Of a DNA stretch of 64,000 bases, positions 44,168-55,267 are shown piece by piece. The stretch comes from Diploptera punctata (lineage: Eukaryota; Arthropoda; Insecta; Blattodea; Blaberidae), in the NCBI GenBank assembly GCA_030220185.1, contig JASPKZ010007526.1:124001-188000 (forward strand), written 5' to 3'. The first letter of the stretch is position 1, and each line of letters starts with the position of its first letter. Under the pieces are notes generated by a model, which saw nothing but the letters and a program-made list of their open reading frames with translations, did no database searches and was not told the DNA's origin. The translations under genes and the position numbers were made by a program.

Positions 44168-44512
44168 GTCCCGCGCCGTAGCCGAGCGGTTAAGGTAGGA
44201 AGCCTTGGCGCAGAGCTACGGGACTTGCGCTGGTTCGAGTCTCCATGGGGGAAGACATTTTCTCATGGTATTTCGGCCAGTATGGGACCGGTGCCCACCC
44301 AGCATCGTGAGGCAATTGGGTAGCTACAATAAGTAGCGGCTCCAGGTTGAGGAACCAGCTATAACGACTGGGGGACTCGACATGCTAACCACATGTCACC
44401 CCTACACTGGCTGTTGATCATCTACCTCTGTGATTGACACATGTGGATGTGAAGGGCCAGCAGCCGGCTGGTAAAAGGGCAACCGCTGAAAAGTGGAAAG
44501 ACCCTCAATCGG
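44168..44512 (+). mobile_element. SINE family 4, full length, in a LINE tail
   Basis: The head GCCGTAGCCGAGCGGTTAAG (A box) and B box GGTTCGAGTC (44232-44241) resemble a Ser/Leu-type tRNA. The body has CACCCAGCATCGTGAGGC, GTAGCGGCTCCAGGTTGAGG and GGGCCAGCAGCCGGCTGG. AGTTAGC at 44161-44167 and 44513-44519 is the target duplication. Almost identical to the copy at 60865-61198. Confidence 0.9.
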
Positions 44513-44580
44513 AGTTAGCTATCTGGTGTTGATTTGAAGTACTTTGTAATTAAATTTGGTTCGTCCGGAAACTCAAAATT

Positions 44581-44583
44581 CAT
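44581..44583 (-). other. Start codon of the left-arm 51-codon ORF
   Basis: On the minus strand ACC-ATG starts MNFEFPDEPNLITKYFKSTP D, which runs into the SINE at 44519. It resumes beyond the LINE and SINE at 43671 as SLENDQHNEESTVVTTAEDG, with a stop soon after. It is the counterpart of the frame at 45621-45776. Confidence 0.6.
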
Positions 44584-44747
44584 GGTTCTTGTATTGTTTT
44601 TTTAAATGTATGTATTTTACCAGACTGATAATTCCCAAGGTTTAGATAAATGTTTTAAAAGTTTAACTTCTTTTTCAATTCTATGATTCTCTAACAAACT
44701 TTTAGAGAATCATAAAATTGAAAAAAGAAGCTAAACTTTTGAAACAT

Positions 44748-45491
44748 TTATCATAAGTAATGCCACGAGTGATTTCCAAATAATCGATAAATTCACTCCT
44801 CACTTCGTGAGTCGTGAATTTATCTAGATAATTTGGAAATCAAGAGTGGCATTTGTTAGGACTATTTAACGAATAAAATTAAGCACTTTACTCACAAATC
44901 ATTATTTAACCATAGTTATTTTAAAATATTTATATATTTAATGTAAACGGCGATGTTTGAAAACAAATGAGAAACGATAGGTACGGTTCATCTGCTTCTT
45001 TTTGTTTATCACTGCAACCAGATCATACTATTTATTGCCAAAGGAACGCAATATTGTAAGAGTGGAGAAAAAATTAAACACACCAAACTGTATATTAATT
45101 CATTTCTGATGTCGTATGATGTAAATATGACAATTATATTTTTCTGGATTATTACCTGGGAAAAAATAAATTTAAGAAAGTGCAAACAATGGTTTCTTTT
45201 TTTGGTGATATAATAAATTGCTACAAATGTTTTTATATTAACTCCTGCAAGCGCTATGTGTTGACATCTATGCACTATATATACAATCTGGTAGCCGTAT
45301 TTCTTGTAGGCTCAGTCACTACAAAATAATGGTCAGACCTGTTCAGAATATTAAAAAGGAGGAGCTTTCTTTAATTTGGTAAAGATAAAACTGATAAATA
45401 TTTCGTGAAACACGACTGTGATTGGTTGTAAAACAGAAATCATTGAAACGTGATTGGTCATTGACTCCCATGGGACATGAGTTAAATAGTC
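44748..45491 (+). mobile_element. Hairpin-headed element, copy 3 (core flipped)
   Basis: The terminal hairpin contains the 39-nt core 44786-44824 (GATAAATTCACTCCTCAC ... GTGAATTTATC). The rest of the element matches copies 4 and 5 (TAAACGGCGATGTTTGAAAA, TCACTGCAACCAGATCATAC, GTGATTGGTCATTGACTC) and ends CATGAGTTAAATAGTC. The 88-codon minus-strand frame inside (45009-45275) also occurs in copy 5 in part, but has no recognisable domain. Confidence 0.85.
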
Positions 45492-45620
45492 TAAACTATT
45501 AGAGAATCATAGAATTGAAAAAGAAGGTAAACTTTTGAAACATTTATCCAAACCTTTCGAATATTATCAGTCTGGGGAAAAAAATATAGGGCCTATATTC
45601 AAAAAACCCATACGATTACC

Positions 45621-45776
45621 ATGAATGTTGAGTTTCCGGACGAACCAAGTTTGATTACAAAGTTCTTTAAATCAACGCCAGATGGCAGTTTAGAAAATGA
45701 CAGTCTTAATGAAGAATCGACAGTAGTGACAACAGCTGTGGATGGTAATGACGTTTCCCGTTACATAGATGTGTGA
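45621..45776 (+). CDS. Unrecognised 51-aa ORF in the right palindrome arm
   Basis: ACC-ATG starts MNVEFPDEPSLITKFFKSTP, then DGSLENDSLNEESTVVTTAV and DGNDVSRYIDV, stop. The left arm encodes the same peptide with mostly conservative or synonymous changes (NVEF/NFEF, PSL/PNL, KFF/KYF). Directly after the stop both arms have a donor-like G(A/G)-GTAAG. The acidic, S/T-rich peptide matches nothing I know. It may be the first coding exon of the element's protein. The case for translation is only the conserved frame and Kozak-like context. Confidence 0.4.
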   Translation: MNVEFPDEPSLITKFFKSTPDGSLENDSLNEESTVVTTAVDGNDVSRYIDV

Positions 45777-45832
45777 GGTAAGGAAAATTCACGATTCATT
45801 TGATTTTTATTAAGAAATCCTCATAATATATC

Positions 45833-46905
45833 TGAAAATAAAACCAAATCCATGGCAATCACTGGAAAGGGACTTTCGAGAGTAAAAATAATAATAAATA
45901 ATAAACCAATAGAACAAGTAACACACTTTAATTATTTAGGTAATAGGCCTAATATATCACAGTTTCATAATCAAAAATATGTGGAAACAAATTTAGAAAA
46001 ATATAACAGATTAAATGGTGTAATTAGGAGAAATTTTGGAAAACAAATGAGGAAAGAAATCCAATTGAGATTTCATAATGCCATAGCCAAACCTGCTCTA
46101 CTATACGGAAGTGAATGCTGGACACTTCGAGCAAAAGATAAATCCCGCATTAATAGTTCACAAATGAGATTCCTCCGATCACTAACTGGAGTAACATTAA
46201 GGGATAGAATGAAAAGTGATGAGATAAGGATGCAGTGGAATAGTAGGGAAATGGTGGAACATATACAAAATTATCATAAGTAATGCCACGAGTGATTTCC
46301 AAATTATCGATAAATTCACGACTCACGAAGTGAGGAGTGAATTTATCTAGAGAATTTGGAAATCAAGAGTGGCATTTGTTAGGACTATTTAACGAATAAA
46401 ATTAAGCTGTTTACTAACAAATCATTATTTAACTATAGTTATTTTAAAATATTTATATATTTAATGTAAACGGCGATGTTTGAAAACAAATGAGAAACGA
46501 TAGGTACGCTTCTACTGCTTCTTTTGTTTATCACTGCAACCAGATCATACTATTTATTGCCAAAGGAACACAATATTGTAAGGAGGAGCTTTCTTTAATA
46601 TGGTAATTATAACACTGATAAATATTTGGTGAAACACGACTCTGATTGATTGTAAAACAGAAATCATTGAAACGTGATTGGTCATTGACCCCCATTTGGG
46701 GCATGAGTTAAGTAGTCAGATTAAATGGTTCCAACATGTCCAGAGAATGTCAAATTCCCGTTTACCAAAGATGATTTACCACCTCAACCCTAAAGGCAAA
46801 AGAGACCTCGGAAGACCCTTCAACCGATGGAAAGATCAGTTTTTGTAGTCGCAGAACGGGCATCATCACCCAATACTGCATTCGGAAGAAGAAGATACTC
46901 ATAAT
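45833..46905 (+). mobile_element. LINE family B, split by a hairpin-headed element
   Basis: The frame 45852-46283 reads VTHFNYLGN, AKPALLYGSECWTLRAKDKS, MRFLRSLTGVTLRDRM and MVEHIQNY. It is cut at 46271. After the insertion the reading resumes at 46718 as LKWFQHVQRMSNSRLPKMIY, HLNPKGKRDLGRPFNRWKDQ, FL-stop. The 3' end is GAACGGGCATCATCACCCAA and (GAA)n. Joining the two sides needs one base change in the frame. Confidence 0.9.
46271..46717 (+). mobile_element. Hairpin-headed element, copy 4 (internally deleted)
   Basis: It contains the 39-nt hairpin core (46309-46347) in the orientation opposite to copy 3. It lacks about 300 bp present in copies 3 and 5 between CACAATATTGTAAG and GAGGAGCTTTCTTTAATA. 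It inserted into the LINE coding sequence, which shows its ends exactly. Confidence 0.88.
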
Positions 46906-47643
46906 GTAAAAATTCTCATACTCTAAAAATGTAAAAATTGTAATAGTAACTTTATTATATGAATTATAGCCGTATTTAATAAACTTGCCGTTAAGCATAA
47001 CATAATGAAAATGTCGGCTTGCGTAGCATTTACGAGGTGGGGATTTAATAATACTTATAATCTAATAATAGTGAATAGAATCTAGTTGAACAGTATTTGT
47101 TAGTGTGATTAGTTTTAAAGCACCCTGTGTGTGCACAGAATTGGCAAAACATGTTGTAGTATTGTGGTGGTCACTGTGCGGTGATTCTCCTTTCAATGGT
47201 TAAATCGAGTGAATGAGATCCTATGTGGCTTGTATCGGTTCCCTGATAGACCACCAAATCCTGATACAATACACGAATTAAACCTGTAAACTAGACTGCT
47301 TACTCTCCTCTTTCATCCTATTAGCTAGTCTTCCATAGCTCTCTCTACCTTGCTCTATTTTTTTTATTTATGTATAGTCTATTCCAGAATTCAGCTTCAA
47401 AGATAATGGATCAAATGGTATCAGTTCTCCGGTTGATGCATTATAAATACTAATGTATGCAATGTTTTGGTTTTTCCATGAATATATATTTGGCTTGCGA
47501 TTTAAGGACATTTTTTGTCTGTGGTGGAAGCTCAAATTATACCTTAAATTTACATTATTATTCGCCTAAATGTCTCCCCTTTTTAAATATGAGCAACAAC
47601 ATAGTTTCTGTTATATTTTAAATAATGTATCCTGACATTTATT
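46906..47643. other. Unassigned DNA
   Basis: Nothing was recognised. Confidence 0.5.
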
Positions 47644-47790
47644 TATTTATTTAATAAATCTCCAAATTTTGGAGCCATATTTTACAAATATATGTTAGGG
47701 CTGTAGTTAAATTATAAAAGAAAATTGAAGATACACATAGTTACAAAATTGAAAGAAAAAAAATTGAAAGAAACAAGAACTTCCTGATGT
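47644..47790 (-). mobile_element. LINE extreme 3' end
   Basis: On the minus strand TTTAATTTAACTACAGCCCT-like, ACATATATTTGTAAAATATG, GGCTCCAAAATTTGGAGAT and (TAAA)n match the end at 33900-34013. Confidence 0.75.
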
Positions 47791-47944
47791 GTATTTAGAA
47801 ATTTCATAAGTTAATGCTACTTGTTTCCCTTTTGAAGCATTAGAAAAATCATTGTGCTAAAAATAAATAGGCTGCATGAGCCTAATAATAATTATACCTA
47901 ATTAGGTAGATTTCAAATTCGTATATGAATTTCAAAAGTGTTGT

Positions 47945-48151
47945 TTGGCCAGTCAGGCGAAAATATACTATAAATATTTTAACCATAAACTGATACTACA
48001 CAAAACAACAGCGAATATATTCTTTAACAAAGAATGTCTTAAACATAACATCACACCCAATTATGCCAAAATTAAAATAAATAACAAAAGCTACACAGCC
48101 CAGAAACAGAAGATGAAACATTGTTTTCGAAAGGCCTCCATATTAGAATAA
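47945..48151 (+). pseudogene. Possible Penelope-type ORF N-terminal fragment
   Basis: A 68-residue frame includes FFNKECLKHNITPNYAKIKI followed by NNKSYTAQKQKMK. This recalls the N-terminal region before the RT of Penelope-like polyproteins (x-F-L-x-C-x3-x-I-x-P-x-Y-x-x-I-x-I). The match is from memory and weak. No RT follows. The next 150 bp contain an imperfect hairpin (about 48218-48335). Confidence 0.35.
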
Positions 48152-48468
48152 CTTGTAAGTTAAATAATTTAGTGGAGGACGACTGACTTACCAAGTAAAA
48201 ATTATATAATTAACATTTATCATCTTTAACTATTTTGACTAAAACATGTTTACATTAAGAACAATTTCTTATGTTTTGATAAAAACATTCTTGAAAATGT
48301 ACATATTTTTACTGAAAAATTGTTAAAGATGGTAAAATACAGGACAGTTCAAAATTAATGGGACAAAAGGAAACATTTCTTTGACTACTGTATTGAATTT
48401 ATTTTACAAATAGCTACAAATTATAGCCTGATCAATTGAGTTAACTTTTTCCGTGGAAATAAGGCAGA

Positions 48469-48656
48469 TATTATCGCCTCACTATGATGGTTGTCCGTTT
48501 ATATAACAGCGGATGCCGCGCGACAATGCTTAAAAATGATTAACATGCGGAATTATTATAGTGGCGGTAGTCAGCATCTTTGTATTTAATTATATATATA
48601 ACAGCTGCGGGGAAACAAAGTGAGCCGCTGGACAACCATCATAGTGAGGCTATAAT
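48469..48656 (+). mobile_element. Small DNA element (MITE), copy 2
   Basis: The termini TATTATCGCCTCACTATGAT (48469) and the inverse ATAGTGAGGCTATAATA (ending 48656) extend through GGTTGTCC. The interior matches copy 1 at 22581. This copy has the better-conserved ends. It lies inside the mariner remnant. Confidence 0.85.
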
Positions 48657-48716
48657 ACACCATCTGCTGTCTTGGCTGCAAGTCCCGTGGAAATAAGGGA
48701 CGTACTCCATGATCTT

Positions 48717-49561
48717 CTTACTTACTTACTCACTGGCACTATCGAACCCGTAGGTTCATGGCCGCGCGGACATAAGCTCTCCATACATCCCTATCCTGAG
48801 CTAATGCTTTCCAATCATTCCCTGTATAATCTACTTCCCTCAAATCATAGTTAATGTTGTTCTCCCACCTCATTCTTGGTCTACCAACTGGGCGTTTTCC
48901 CTCTGGCTTTCCTACAAGAAGCTTCCATGCACGTCTTTCATTCCCCATACGTGCAACATGTCCTGCCCATCGCAGTCTACGAGACTTAACTGTTCTTATT
49001 ATATCTGGCTTCCTATGAAGACCATGTAGTTCATTGTTATGTAGTCTTCTCCATTCACCTGTCTGTTCATCTCTCTTTGGTCCAAAAAATTTCCTAAGAA
49101 CTTTATTCTCAAATACTCGTAATCTCCTTTCCTCCCTTAAAGTAAGAGTCCATGTTTCGCACCCATATAATATAACTGGTAGAATAATAGTTTTTATATA
49201 TTTTCAGCTTAACGTTTTTGAAAGGAGTTGGAACATCAAAAGCTGCAATGCATAATAGCATGCATTTCCAGAATTGAGCCTATGTTTAATTTCTTTGTGC
49301 GTCTCATTCCTATTTGTGATTATTGTTCCTAGGTATTTGAATTCAGCCACTTCGTCAAAATTTCCCTCATTTGTCATTAGCTGTCCATTTCCATTATATA
49401 TTGAATTTCTACCTGTGACCATATATTTAGTTTTACTGATATTTACTTCCAGTCCTAATTTCTTAGTGTTACTCAATAGTGTGTGTGTGTTGGCCTTTAG
49501 TATCTCCTCGCTATCGGCCAATAGTACTACATCATCAGCATAAACTAACAGCTTATTAATA
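48717..49561 (-). mobile_element. LINE family A, longest clean copy, with RT active-site motif
   Basis: CCATGATCTT is repeated at 48707-48716 and 49562-49571. From the right the minus strand reads GINKLLVYADDVVLLADSEE (catalytic YADD), ILKANTHTLLSNTKKLGLEV, NISKTKYMVTGRNSIYNGNG, EVAEFKYLGTIITNRNETHK. A frameshift follows, then KNVKLKIYKTIILPVILYGC, ETWTLTLREERRLRVFENKV, FGPKRDEQTGEWRRLHNNEL, KSRRLRWAGHVARMGNERRA, KPEGKRPVGRPRMRWENN and DVWRAYVRAAMNLRVR-stop. (AGTA)n is the tail. A young 5'-truncated insertion into mariner. Confidence 0.95.
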
Positions 49562-49998
49562 CCATGATCTTCACATATTCTAAAAAAAAAAAAAAAATCC
49601 GCGTAATGTAAGATCGGGTGGCCTTGGGGTGGGATGCACAACATCAATGACACATCACGGTGAATCAGCGTTCTGGAAAATGTATGTTGAGATTACTACA
49701 TAACATGTTATGGCAATGTGATGGGTCACCGTATTGCTGAAAAATGATGTCATATTAGACCTACACATATGCCATTTCTATCGTTGAAACCACCATTTTG
49801 ATTAATAGCTCCTATAATGAGCGTTGGCGATATGTAATTGTTTTCGTTGCTGCAAACTGAAACTCGGAGAGTTAATATTTCATGCTATATTTTTATTTGT
49901 AAAATAAATACAATACAATAGTCACATGAGTATTTGCTTTTTGCACCATTAATTTTGAATTGACCAGTCGTTGCTCCGATATGTCAAATCATGAGTGT

Positions 49999-50003
49999 GT
50001 ATA

Positions 50004-50054
<51 letters not shown>

Positions 50055-50055
50055 A
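49999..50055. repeat. (TA)n(CA)n microsatellite
   Basis: Alternating TA then CA. It sits at the left of the LINE family D fragment; a second (TA)n is at 50275-50325. Confidence 0.9.
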
Positions 50056-50056
50056 A

Positions 50057-50273
50057 CAGAGATTTTTAATGTTTGCACATATTTCTGTGCCTAAAGTTTT
50101 ATTTTCCTTCTCCACTCGTCTCTATCAATGCCCTCCAGTCATCTTGTTCTCATTCCAGTTCATATTTTTTGCATCCACGAGTTTCGAGGTCTTCCTTTCC
50201 TTTTTATTCCAGGTGAACTTCATTCTAATGTTTTTCTGGGTAACCTTTCTTCTTTGCATTCGTCGTACATGCT

Positions 50274-50274
<1 letters not shown>
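50057..50274 (-). mobile_element. LINE family D C-terminal fragment
   Basis: It matches 55738-55965 on the same strand (TTCTGTGCCTAAAGTTTTAT, CTCATTCCAGTT, CGAGTTTCGAGGTCTTCC). The minus-strand sense is RKGRPRNSWxQ...MRTRxLE...W. It is bracketed on both sides by (TA)n. Confidence 0.8.
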
Positions 50275-50325
<51 letters not shown>

Positions 50326-50344
50326 TTTTCATTATCGTTTTTTT

Positions 50345-50756
50345 TCCTGAAAAGTGCGCCTAATTAAATGCAATTATCAGTATTTGGAGAGTGAATTTTC
50401 AGTTGTTGTAAAGGACTAATCAGTAACATTAATTTTATGAATATTCGTGTCCCACATTAGGAATCAATATTTAAAATCTAGCATAAACTTTATTGTTTCA
50501 TCGTGTGTAAAAATGGAGATAGTTTTATATAATGTGAATTTCAAGGTATTATTTGAATTTCCATCACAATCGCATGTTTTCAGGTCTTAAGGCGTTTTTT
50601 TTCTATCCAACAAAAACAAATGAATTTTAAACTATGTGGATATATAGTTATAAAATAAATTACACCATATAGTAATTATATTTTGCATATACCTTTAGCT
50701 TAAACAAACTAACCTACATATAATATTGAGTACACTTGCAAAAATATGAATCAATT
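50345..50756. other. Unassigned AT-rich DNA
   Basis: Nothing was recognised. Confidence 0.5.
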
Positions 50757-50937
50757 ATTATGGATAGACGTATGAGTGAAAAGACAGGTGGATGGAGGAA
50801 ACTATGTAATAATGGGCTCTATCATCTTTGTATAGAAATCCGAAGTAGTAATAAGAATGGTTGAGTCTCGTAGACTGCAATGGATAGGTCATATGACACA
50901 AATTAAAATGAACGATGGGCATGGAAACTTCTTGTAA

Positions 50938-51752
<815 letters not shown>

Positions 51753-52144
51753 GGAAAACCCTGCGGCCATCACTTAAGTGTTGGTGGTGAGCGATCCGTA
51801 TTGATTCTCCTTTATAGGTAGAACCCCGGGTTCCTGTAAAATACATTAGCCCCGGTTTAAATTTTAAATTTAAATTTGAAGTTTATGACAGATGGTGGGA
51901 GAGTGAAGTCGGAAACGGACCTTTTGGGGTTCTATTCCAGCATTTGCTCTTGGATTGAGAGAAACCGCTTAACACCTCAATCGGACTAGTCGATACGCGG
52001 GATCTTGCCAAGTTTGGCTTTCGGATGATTCTATATCGGGAGGGCCAAAACTGGACATGAGGCTTTTCTTTATTTAAATATAATCTATGTACATTTGAGA
52101 TTATTACAATTATTCATACAATTATGGTAATATGTGCATTTTTT
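51753..52144. other. Unassigned, GC-richer stretch
   Basis: It contains CCCTGCGGCCATCACTTAAG and GACTAGTCGATACGCGGG. It may belong to an unrecognised retroelement together with the GATA array. No coding sense. Confidence 0.35.
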
Positions 52145-52555
52145 TGGAAAGTTCTTGTAAAAAAAACGAAGGAAAGCGCCCAATAGATAAAACCATTCTT
52201 GAGGTGCGATTATGTCACTAACGATGATTTTGAGTATCGGAGGTGAATTATAGAGGAAGAAAATCGAGGGAAAGCGCCCAGTAGATACCCCAGGCTTGAG
52301 GTGGGATTATGTCATTAACAATGATTTGAGGGAGGTGAATAATACAGGGAATGATTGGATAATATTAGTTAATAATAGGGATATATGGTGAGCTTATCAC
52401 CGCGCGATCAATAACCTGGTTTCGATAGTTTCAGTGAGTGAGTTATATTATTTGAATATTGTATTAAGAGCTTATAGAGAAAGCGAAAGTTCTTTGTCCT
52501 ACCCTTATAGGCGAATCGTAAGTAAATACATCGAAATGGAGAATACAGTTATATC

Positions 52556-53672
52556 AAAATTAAAATATAAAATTATGGAATATTCACCTGAAAGGTCCGT
52601 CTCCTCAACTTAATTAGCTATTTAACTGTAGCGCTTTCGGGACTTGTCCCATAATCGGCAGGATTCAAAACTGGTGTTTCCTTTTAATTTATTTAACTGA
52701 TTGATATAGTTTTCTTCAAGTTTACGGTCTGTTAGTTTTTGTCTTATTATGTTTGTTGTTTCGTTTATCGGGATATTTGTGTAGAGTTTTTTTTATGTCG
52801 AATGGCGTAATTTTAGTGTTTCTATTGATTTCTAAATGATGTAGTTTGTCTGCTAGTTCAAATGAGTTCGTAATTGTATAACGATTTTCAAGTTTTACAA
52901 TATTTTTCATTTTCTGGGCTACTAATTTAGAAATTTTATAGTTAGGAGCATTCATGCAATTAACAACTGGGTCTTAAGGGAATGTTGTCTTTATGGATTT
53001 TTTGGAAGAGCTTTCATTACTGGTGGTGAGGGAGTATTATTTATCCATTTGCTGTTTTTGTATTTATTATATTCGTTATTGATTGTGTTGGTGATTGGAT
53101 GGCACGATTTTAATGCTTCTTTTATTTGTCTGTTATACTTTCCTGTGGGGTCATTTTCATTTTTTTTGAAATTATTTTCTTTTACGAATTGTTTGGTTTT
53201 ATTGATGTATTGTTCCTTTTCCATAATAACTATTGTATTGCCTTTGTCGGCTTTTGTGTGTATTATATCATGGCTCCTAAATTTTGTTTTTATTTTAGAG
53301 ATGTTCGTAAGAGTTTATCTTTAATGTTTATCGTTGGTGGAATTTCTTTTATGACTTTAGCTGCTTCATATCTAACATAATTTTTGTTATTAATATCAAG
53401 TTTATTTATTGCAATTTCACTTTCAGTAATTAAATTTTGTTGTGTTCTTTTTACATTGTGTGTAGGAAAATTGAATTTGTATCCCATTTCTAGTAAATCT
53501 GTTTGCAGTTTATTGAAATTTATATTTGTAAGGTTTGCAATTCTTTTATCCGCCAGTTTTGAACCTTACCGATGATGGGACAAGTCCCGAAAGCGCTACA
53601 GTTAAATAACTAATTAAGTTGAGGAGACGGACCTTTCAGGTGAATATTCCATAATTTTATATTTTAATTTTG
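52556..53672 (-). mobile_element. Penelope-like element with RT fragments and inverted termini (family A)
   Basis: Inverted termini of about 120 bp (52556-52676 and 53553-53672) share ATATTCACCTGAAAGGTCC, CTCCTCAACTTAATTAG and GTAGCGCTTTCGGGACTTGT. Between them the minus strand encodes RT fragments in several frames: IAINKLDINNKNYVRYEAAK, then FQKIHKDNIPLRP (the K-IHK-xxPLRP motif), MNAPNYKISKLVAQKMKNIV, ITPFDIK and LYTNIPINETTNIIRQKL (motif A, FDIxxLYTNIP). These blocks are characteristic of Penelope-like RTs. The catalytic DD region and the endonuclease are missing. Frameshifts show it is dead. Confidence 0.85.
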
Positions 53673-53674
53673 AA

Positions 53675-54370
53675 TAATACCTCAACGGAACACATCATGA
53701 ATCTTATAAAAGTTGATCAGTTATATTAGTTATATTGAAATTTGAGGTACCAATTCGCTAAATAAACATATTTGAGAGATTGCGATAAAATAATCAATAG
53801 CAATACGAACTCCGACCGTACAGTTATTAAACATTGCAAAATTGTCATCCGATGTGACACTATGTCAACGGTTTACATCGATTAACGATAACCGTTAAAA
53901 TTTTATTGCTGACATTTATTAACTGTTATATTCTAATAACAGTTATCGTGTTTTTAAAAAAAATAAATTCTTATTATGTGTTTCTTTGTTTTTTGTAACA
54001 CGTTGTAATATAAACTTGTTTTTAATTTTCTAATGTGTAATAATATAATTTTTAATTTTCCGTTTATACAAAGAATTATTTAATGACAAACTAACTTATA
54101 CACCTCACTGATAGAATTATTTATGAAAATAATATTAAAATTAACAAATATTTTATTTGTTTCAATATTGTATAACCATAAATTTAGTTTTCTATATCTC
54201 ATTATTTTTATTTTTTATATAGGCCCCTACATTAGACAAGGACGATCTACCAACAATTCAATTTATCTTGCTAGAATACATTTTATTATTAGTTTTAGTC
54301 TTAATCTTTACTATCATTAAGTGGTTGTATGATAGATCACAATATAATAAATATTATCTTATTGGTCAAA
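53675..54370. other. Unassigned AT-rich DNA
   Basis: Nothing was recognised except short inverted motifs (AACGATAACCGTT near 53885). Confidence 0.45.
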
Positions 54371-54379
54371 ACTGCATTT

Positions 54380-54508
54380 AGTATTTAATATTATAGTTAA
54401 TTATGATGTAATATATGTTTGTCTTGGTGAGTGGAAGGAAATGTCACGTGGCCTTAACTCCACTAGGCTAAATAAATAAAATTAAAAAAGTAAGCCATCT
54501 GTGGTTGG

Positions 54509-54541
<33 letters not shown>

Positions 54542-54565
54542 TAATAATAATAATAATAATAATTT
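54380..54565 (+). mobile_element. LINE extreme 3' end followed by (AAT)n
   Basis: TTGTCTTGGTGAGTGGAAGG, CCTTAACTCCACTAGGC and TAAATAAATAAAATT match 28210-28275. (AAT)n at 54510-54565 follows after a short gap. Confidence 0.65.
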
Positions 54566-54639
54566 ACTCTTATTTTTCTGAAAATTTATGTAGCCTATTT
54601 ATGCCCGATTTCATACCGTTCTGGTATGAGTCGTTTTTT

Positions 54640-54715
54640 TAACTCTCGCTTCTGGTTCCGAAGATCGCGGGTTCATATTCGGCTAGGATCGGTGGATTTT
54701 TTCAGTGTTTAAATA
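54640..54715 (+). mobile_element. SINE family 1, short head fragment
   Basis: CTTCTGGTTCCGAAGATCGC, GGGTTCATATTCGG (B box) and GGATTTTTTCAG match 12205-12280. Only the head and start of the body can be recognised. Confidence 0.6.
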
Positions 54716-54871
54716 TCCTGTCTACGGTTTCTTTCGTATGATAAGTAAACAACGGGTCCGTATTATTGGACACGTGAAATATCCTAAAGGATGAAATAAA
54801 GGACCTCAGAAAAAATGTGTTGGTCCTTTTACACCCAATTCCGAATTTAAACGATTATGAATTTTTGAAGC

Positions 54872-54935
<64 letters not shown>

Positions 54936-55193
54936 GTCTCGTAGACTGCGGTCGGCAGGACATATGGCACGAATGGGGAATGAAAGATGTGCGTGGAAGC
55001 TTCTTGTAGGAAAACCAGAGGGAAAACGCCCAGTTGTTAGACCAAAAATGAAGTGGGAAAATAACATTAACTATGATTTGAGGAAATTAGGTTATACAGG
55101 GAATGATTGTAAAGCATTGACTCAGGATAGGGATGTATGGAGAACTTATATTCGCGCGGCAATGAATCTGCAGGTTCGATTGTGCCAGTGAGT

Positions 55194-55262
<69 letters not shown>

Positions 55263-55267
55263 TAATA
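54872..55267 (+). mobile_element. LINE family A 3' end inserted in (AAT)n
   Basis: The LINE (54934-55197) reads KSRRLRSAGHMARMGNERCA, WKLLVGKPEGKRPVVRPKMK and ends at GTTCGATTGTGCCAGTGAG. It is embedded between two pure (AAT)n runs (54872-54933 and 55197-55267). The target was probably the microsatellite, so the duplication is hidden. Confidence 0.9.

Larger units (their letters stand above)
43555..45810. mobile_element. Long-armed palindromic element with three nested insertions
   Basis: The left arm (43555-43671 plus 44520-44700) and right arm (45494-45810) are inverted copies of about 300 bp. Shared blocks are TTGGTTCGTCCGGAAACTC, AGCTGTTGTCAC, GTCGATTCTTCATTA, CATTTTCTAAACTG and TTCAATTCTATGATTCTCTAA. 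The left arm was interrupted by a LINE (43672-44160) and then a SINE (44168-44512). The centre holds the hairpin-headed element (44748-45491). Each arm carries the same small ORF. Family not recognised; a DNA transposon with long terminal repeats or an inverted gene-fragment duplication are both possible. Confidence 0.75.
48340..49985 (-). mobile_element. Mariner-type transposon remnant with nested elements
   Basis: Long inverted termini (GTTCAAAATTAATGGGAC at about 48350; inverse at about 49945) also share TATTTTACAAATA. On the minus strand from about 49745 the reading gives FQQYGDPSHCHNMLCSNLNI then HFPER, matching the QQDGAPxH block around the second catalytic Asp. In another frame PPQGHPILHYADFFF corresponds to PPRSPDLxPxDFFLWG. 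After the LINE, EYVKIMEYVP corresponds to GYVKDxVYVP. Stops and frameshifts are many. Confidence 0.75.

Noticed and set aside
44168..44245. A class II tRNA gene at the SINE head
   Set aside because: No matching acceptor 3' strand, and the same head continues into SINE bodies at 22000 and 61198.
53049..53575. Hydrophobic plus-strand frames resembling membrane proteins
   Set aside because: They are antisense to the AT-rich Penelope RT fragments on the minus strand.
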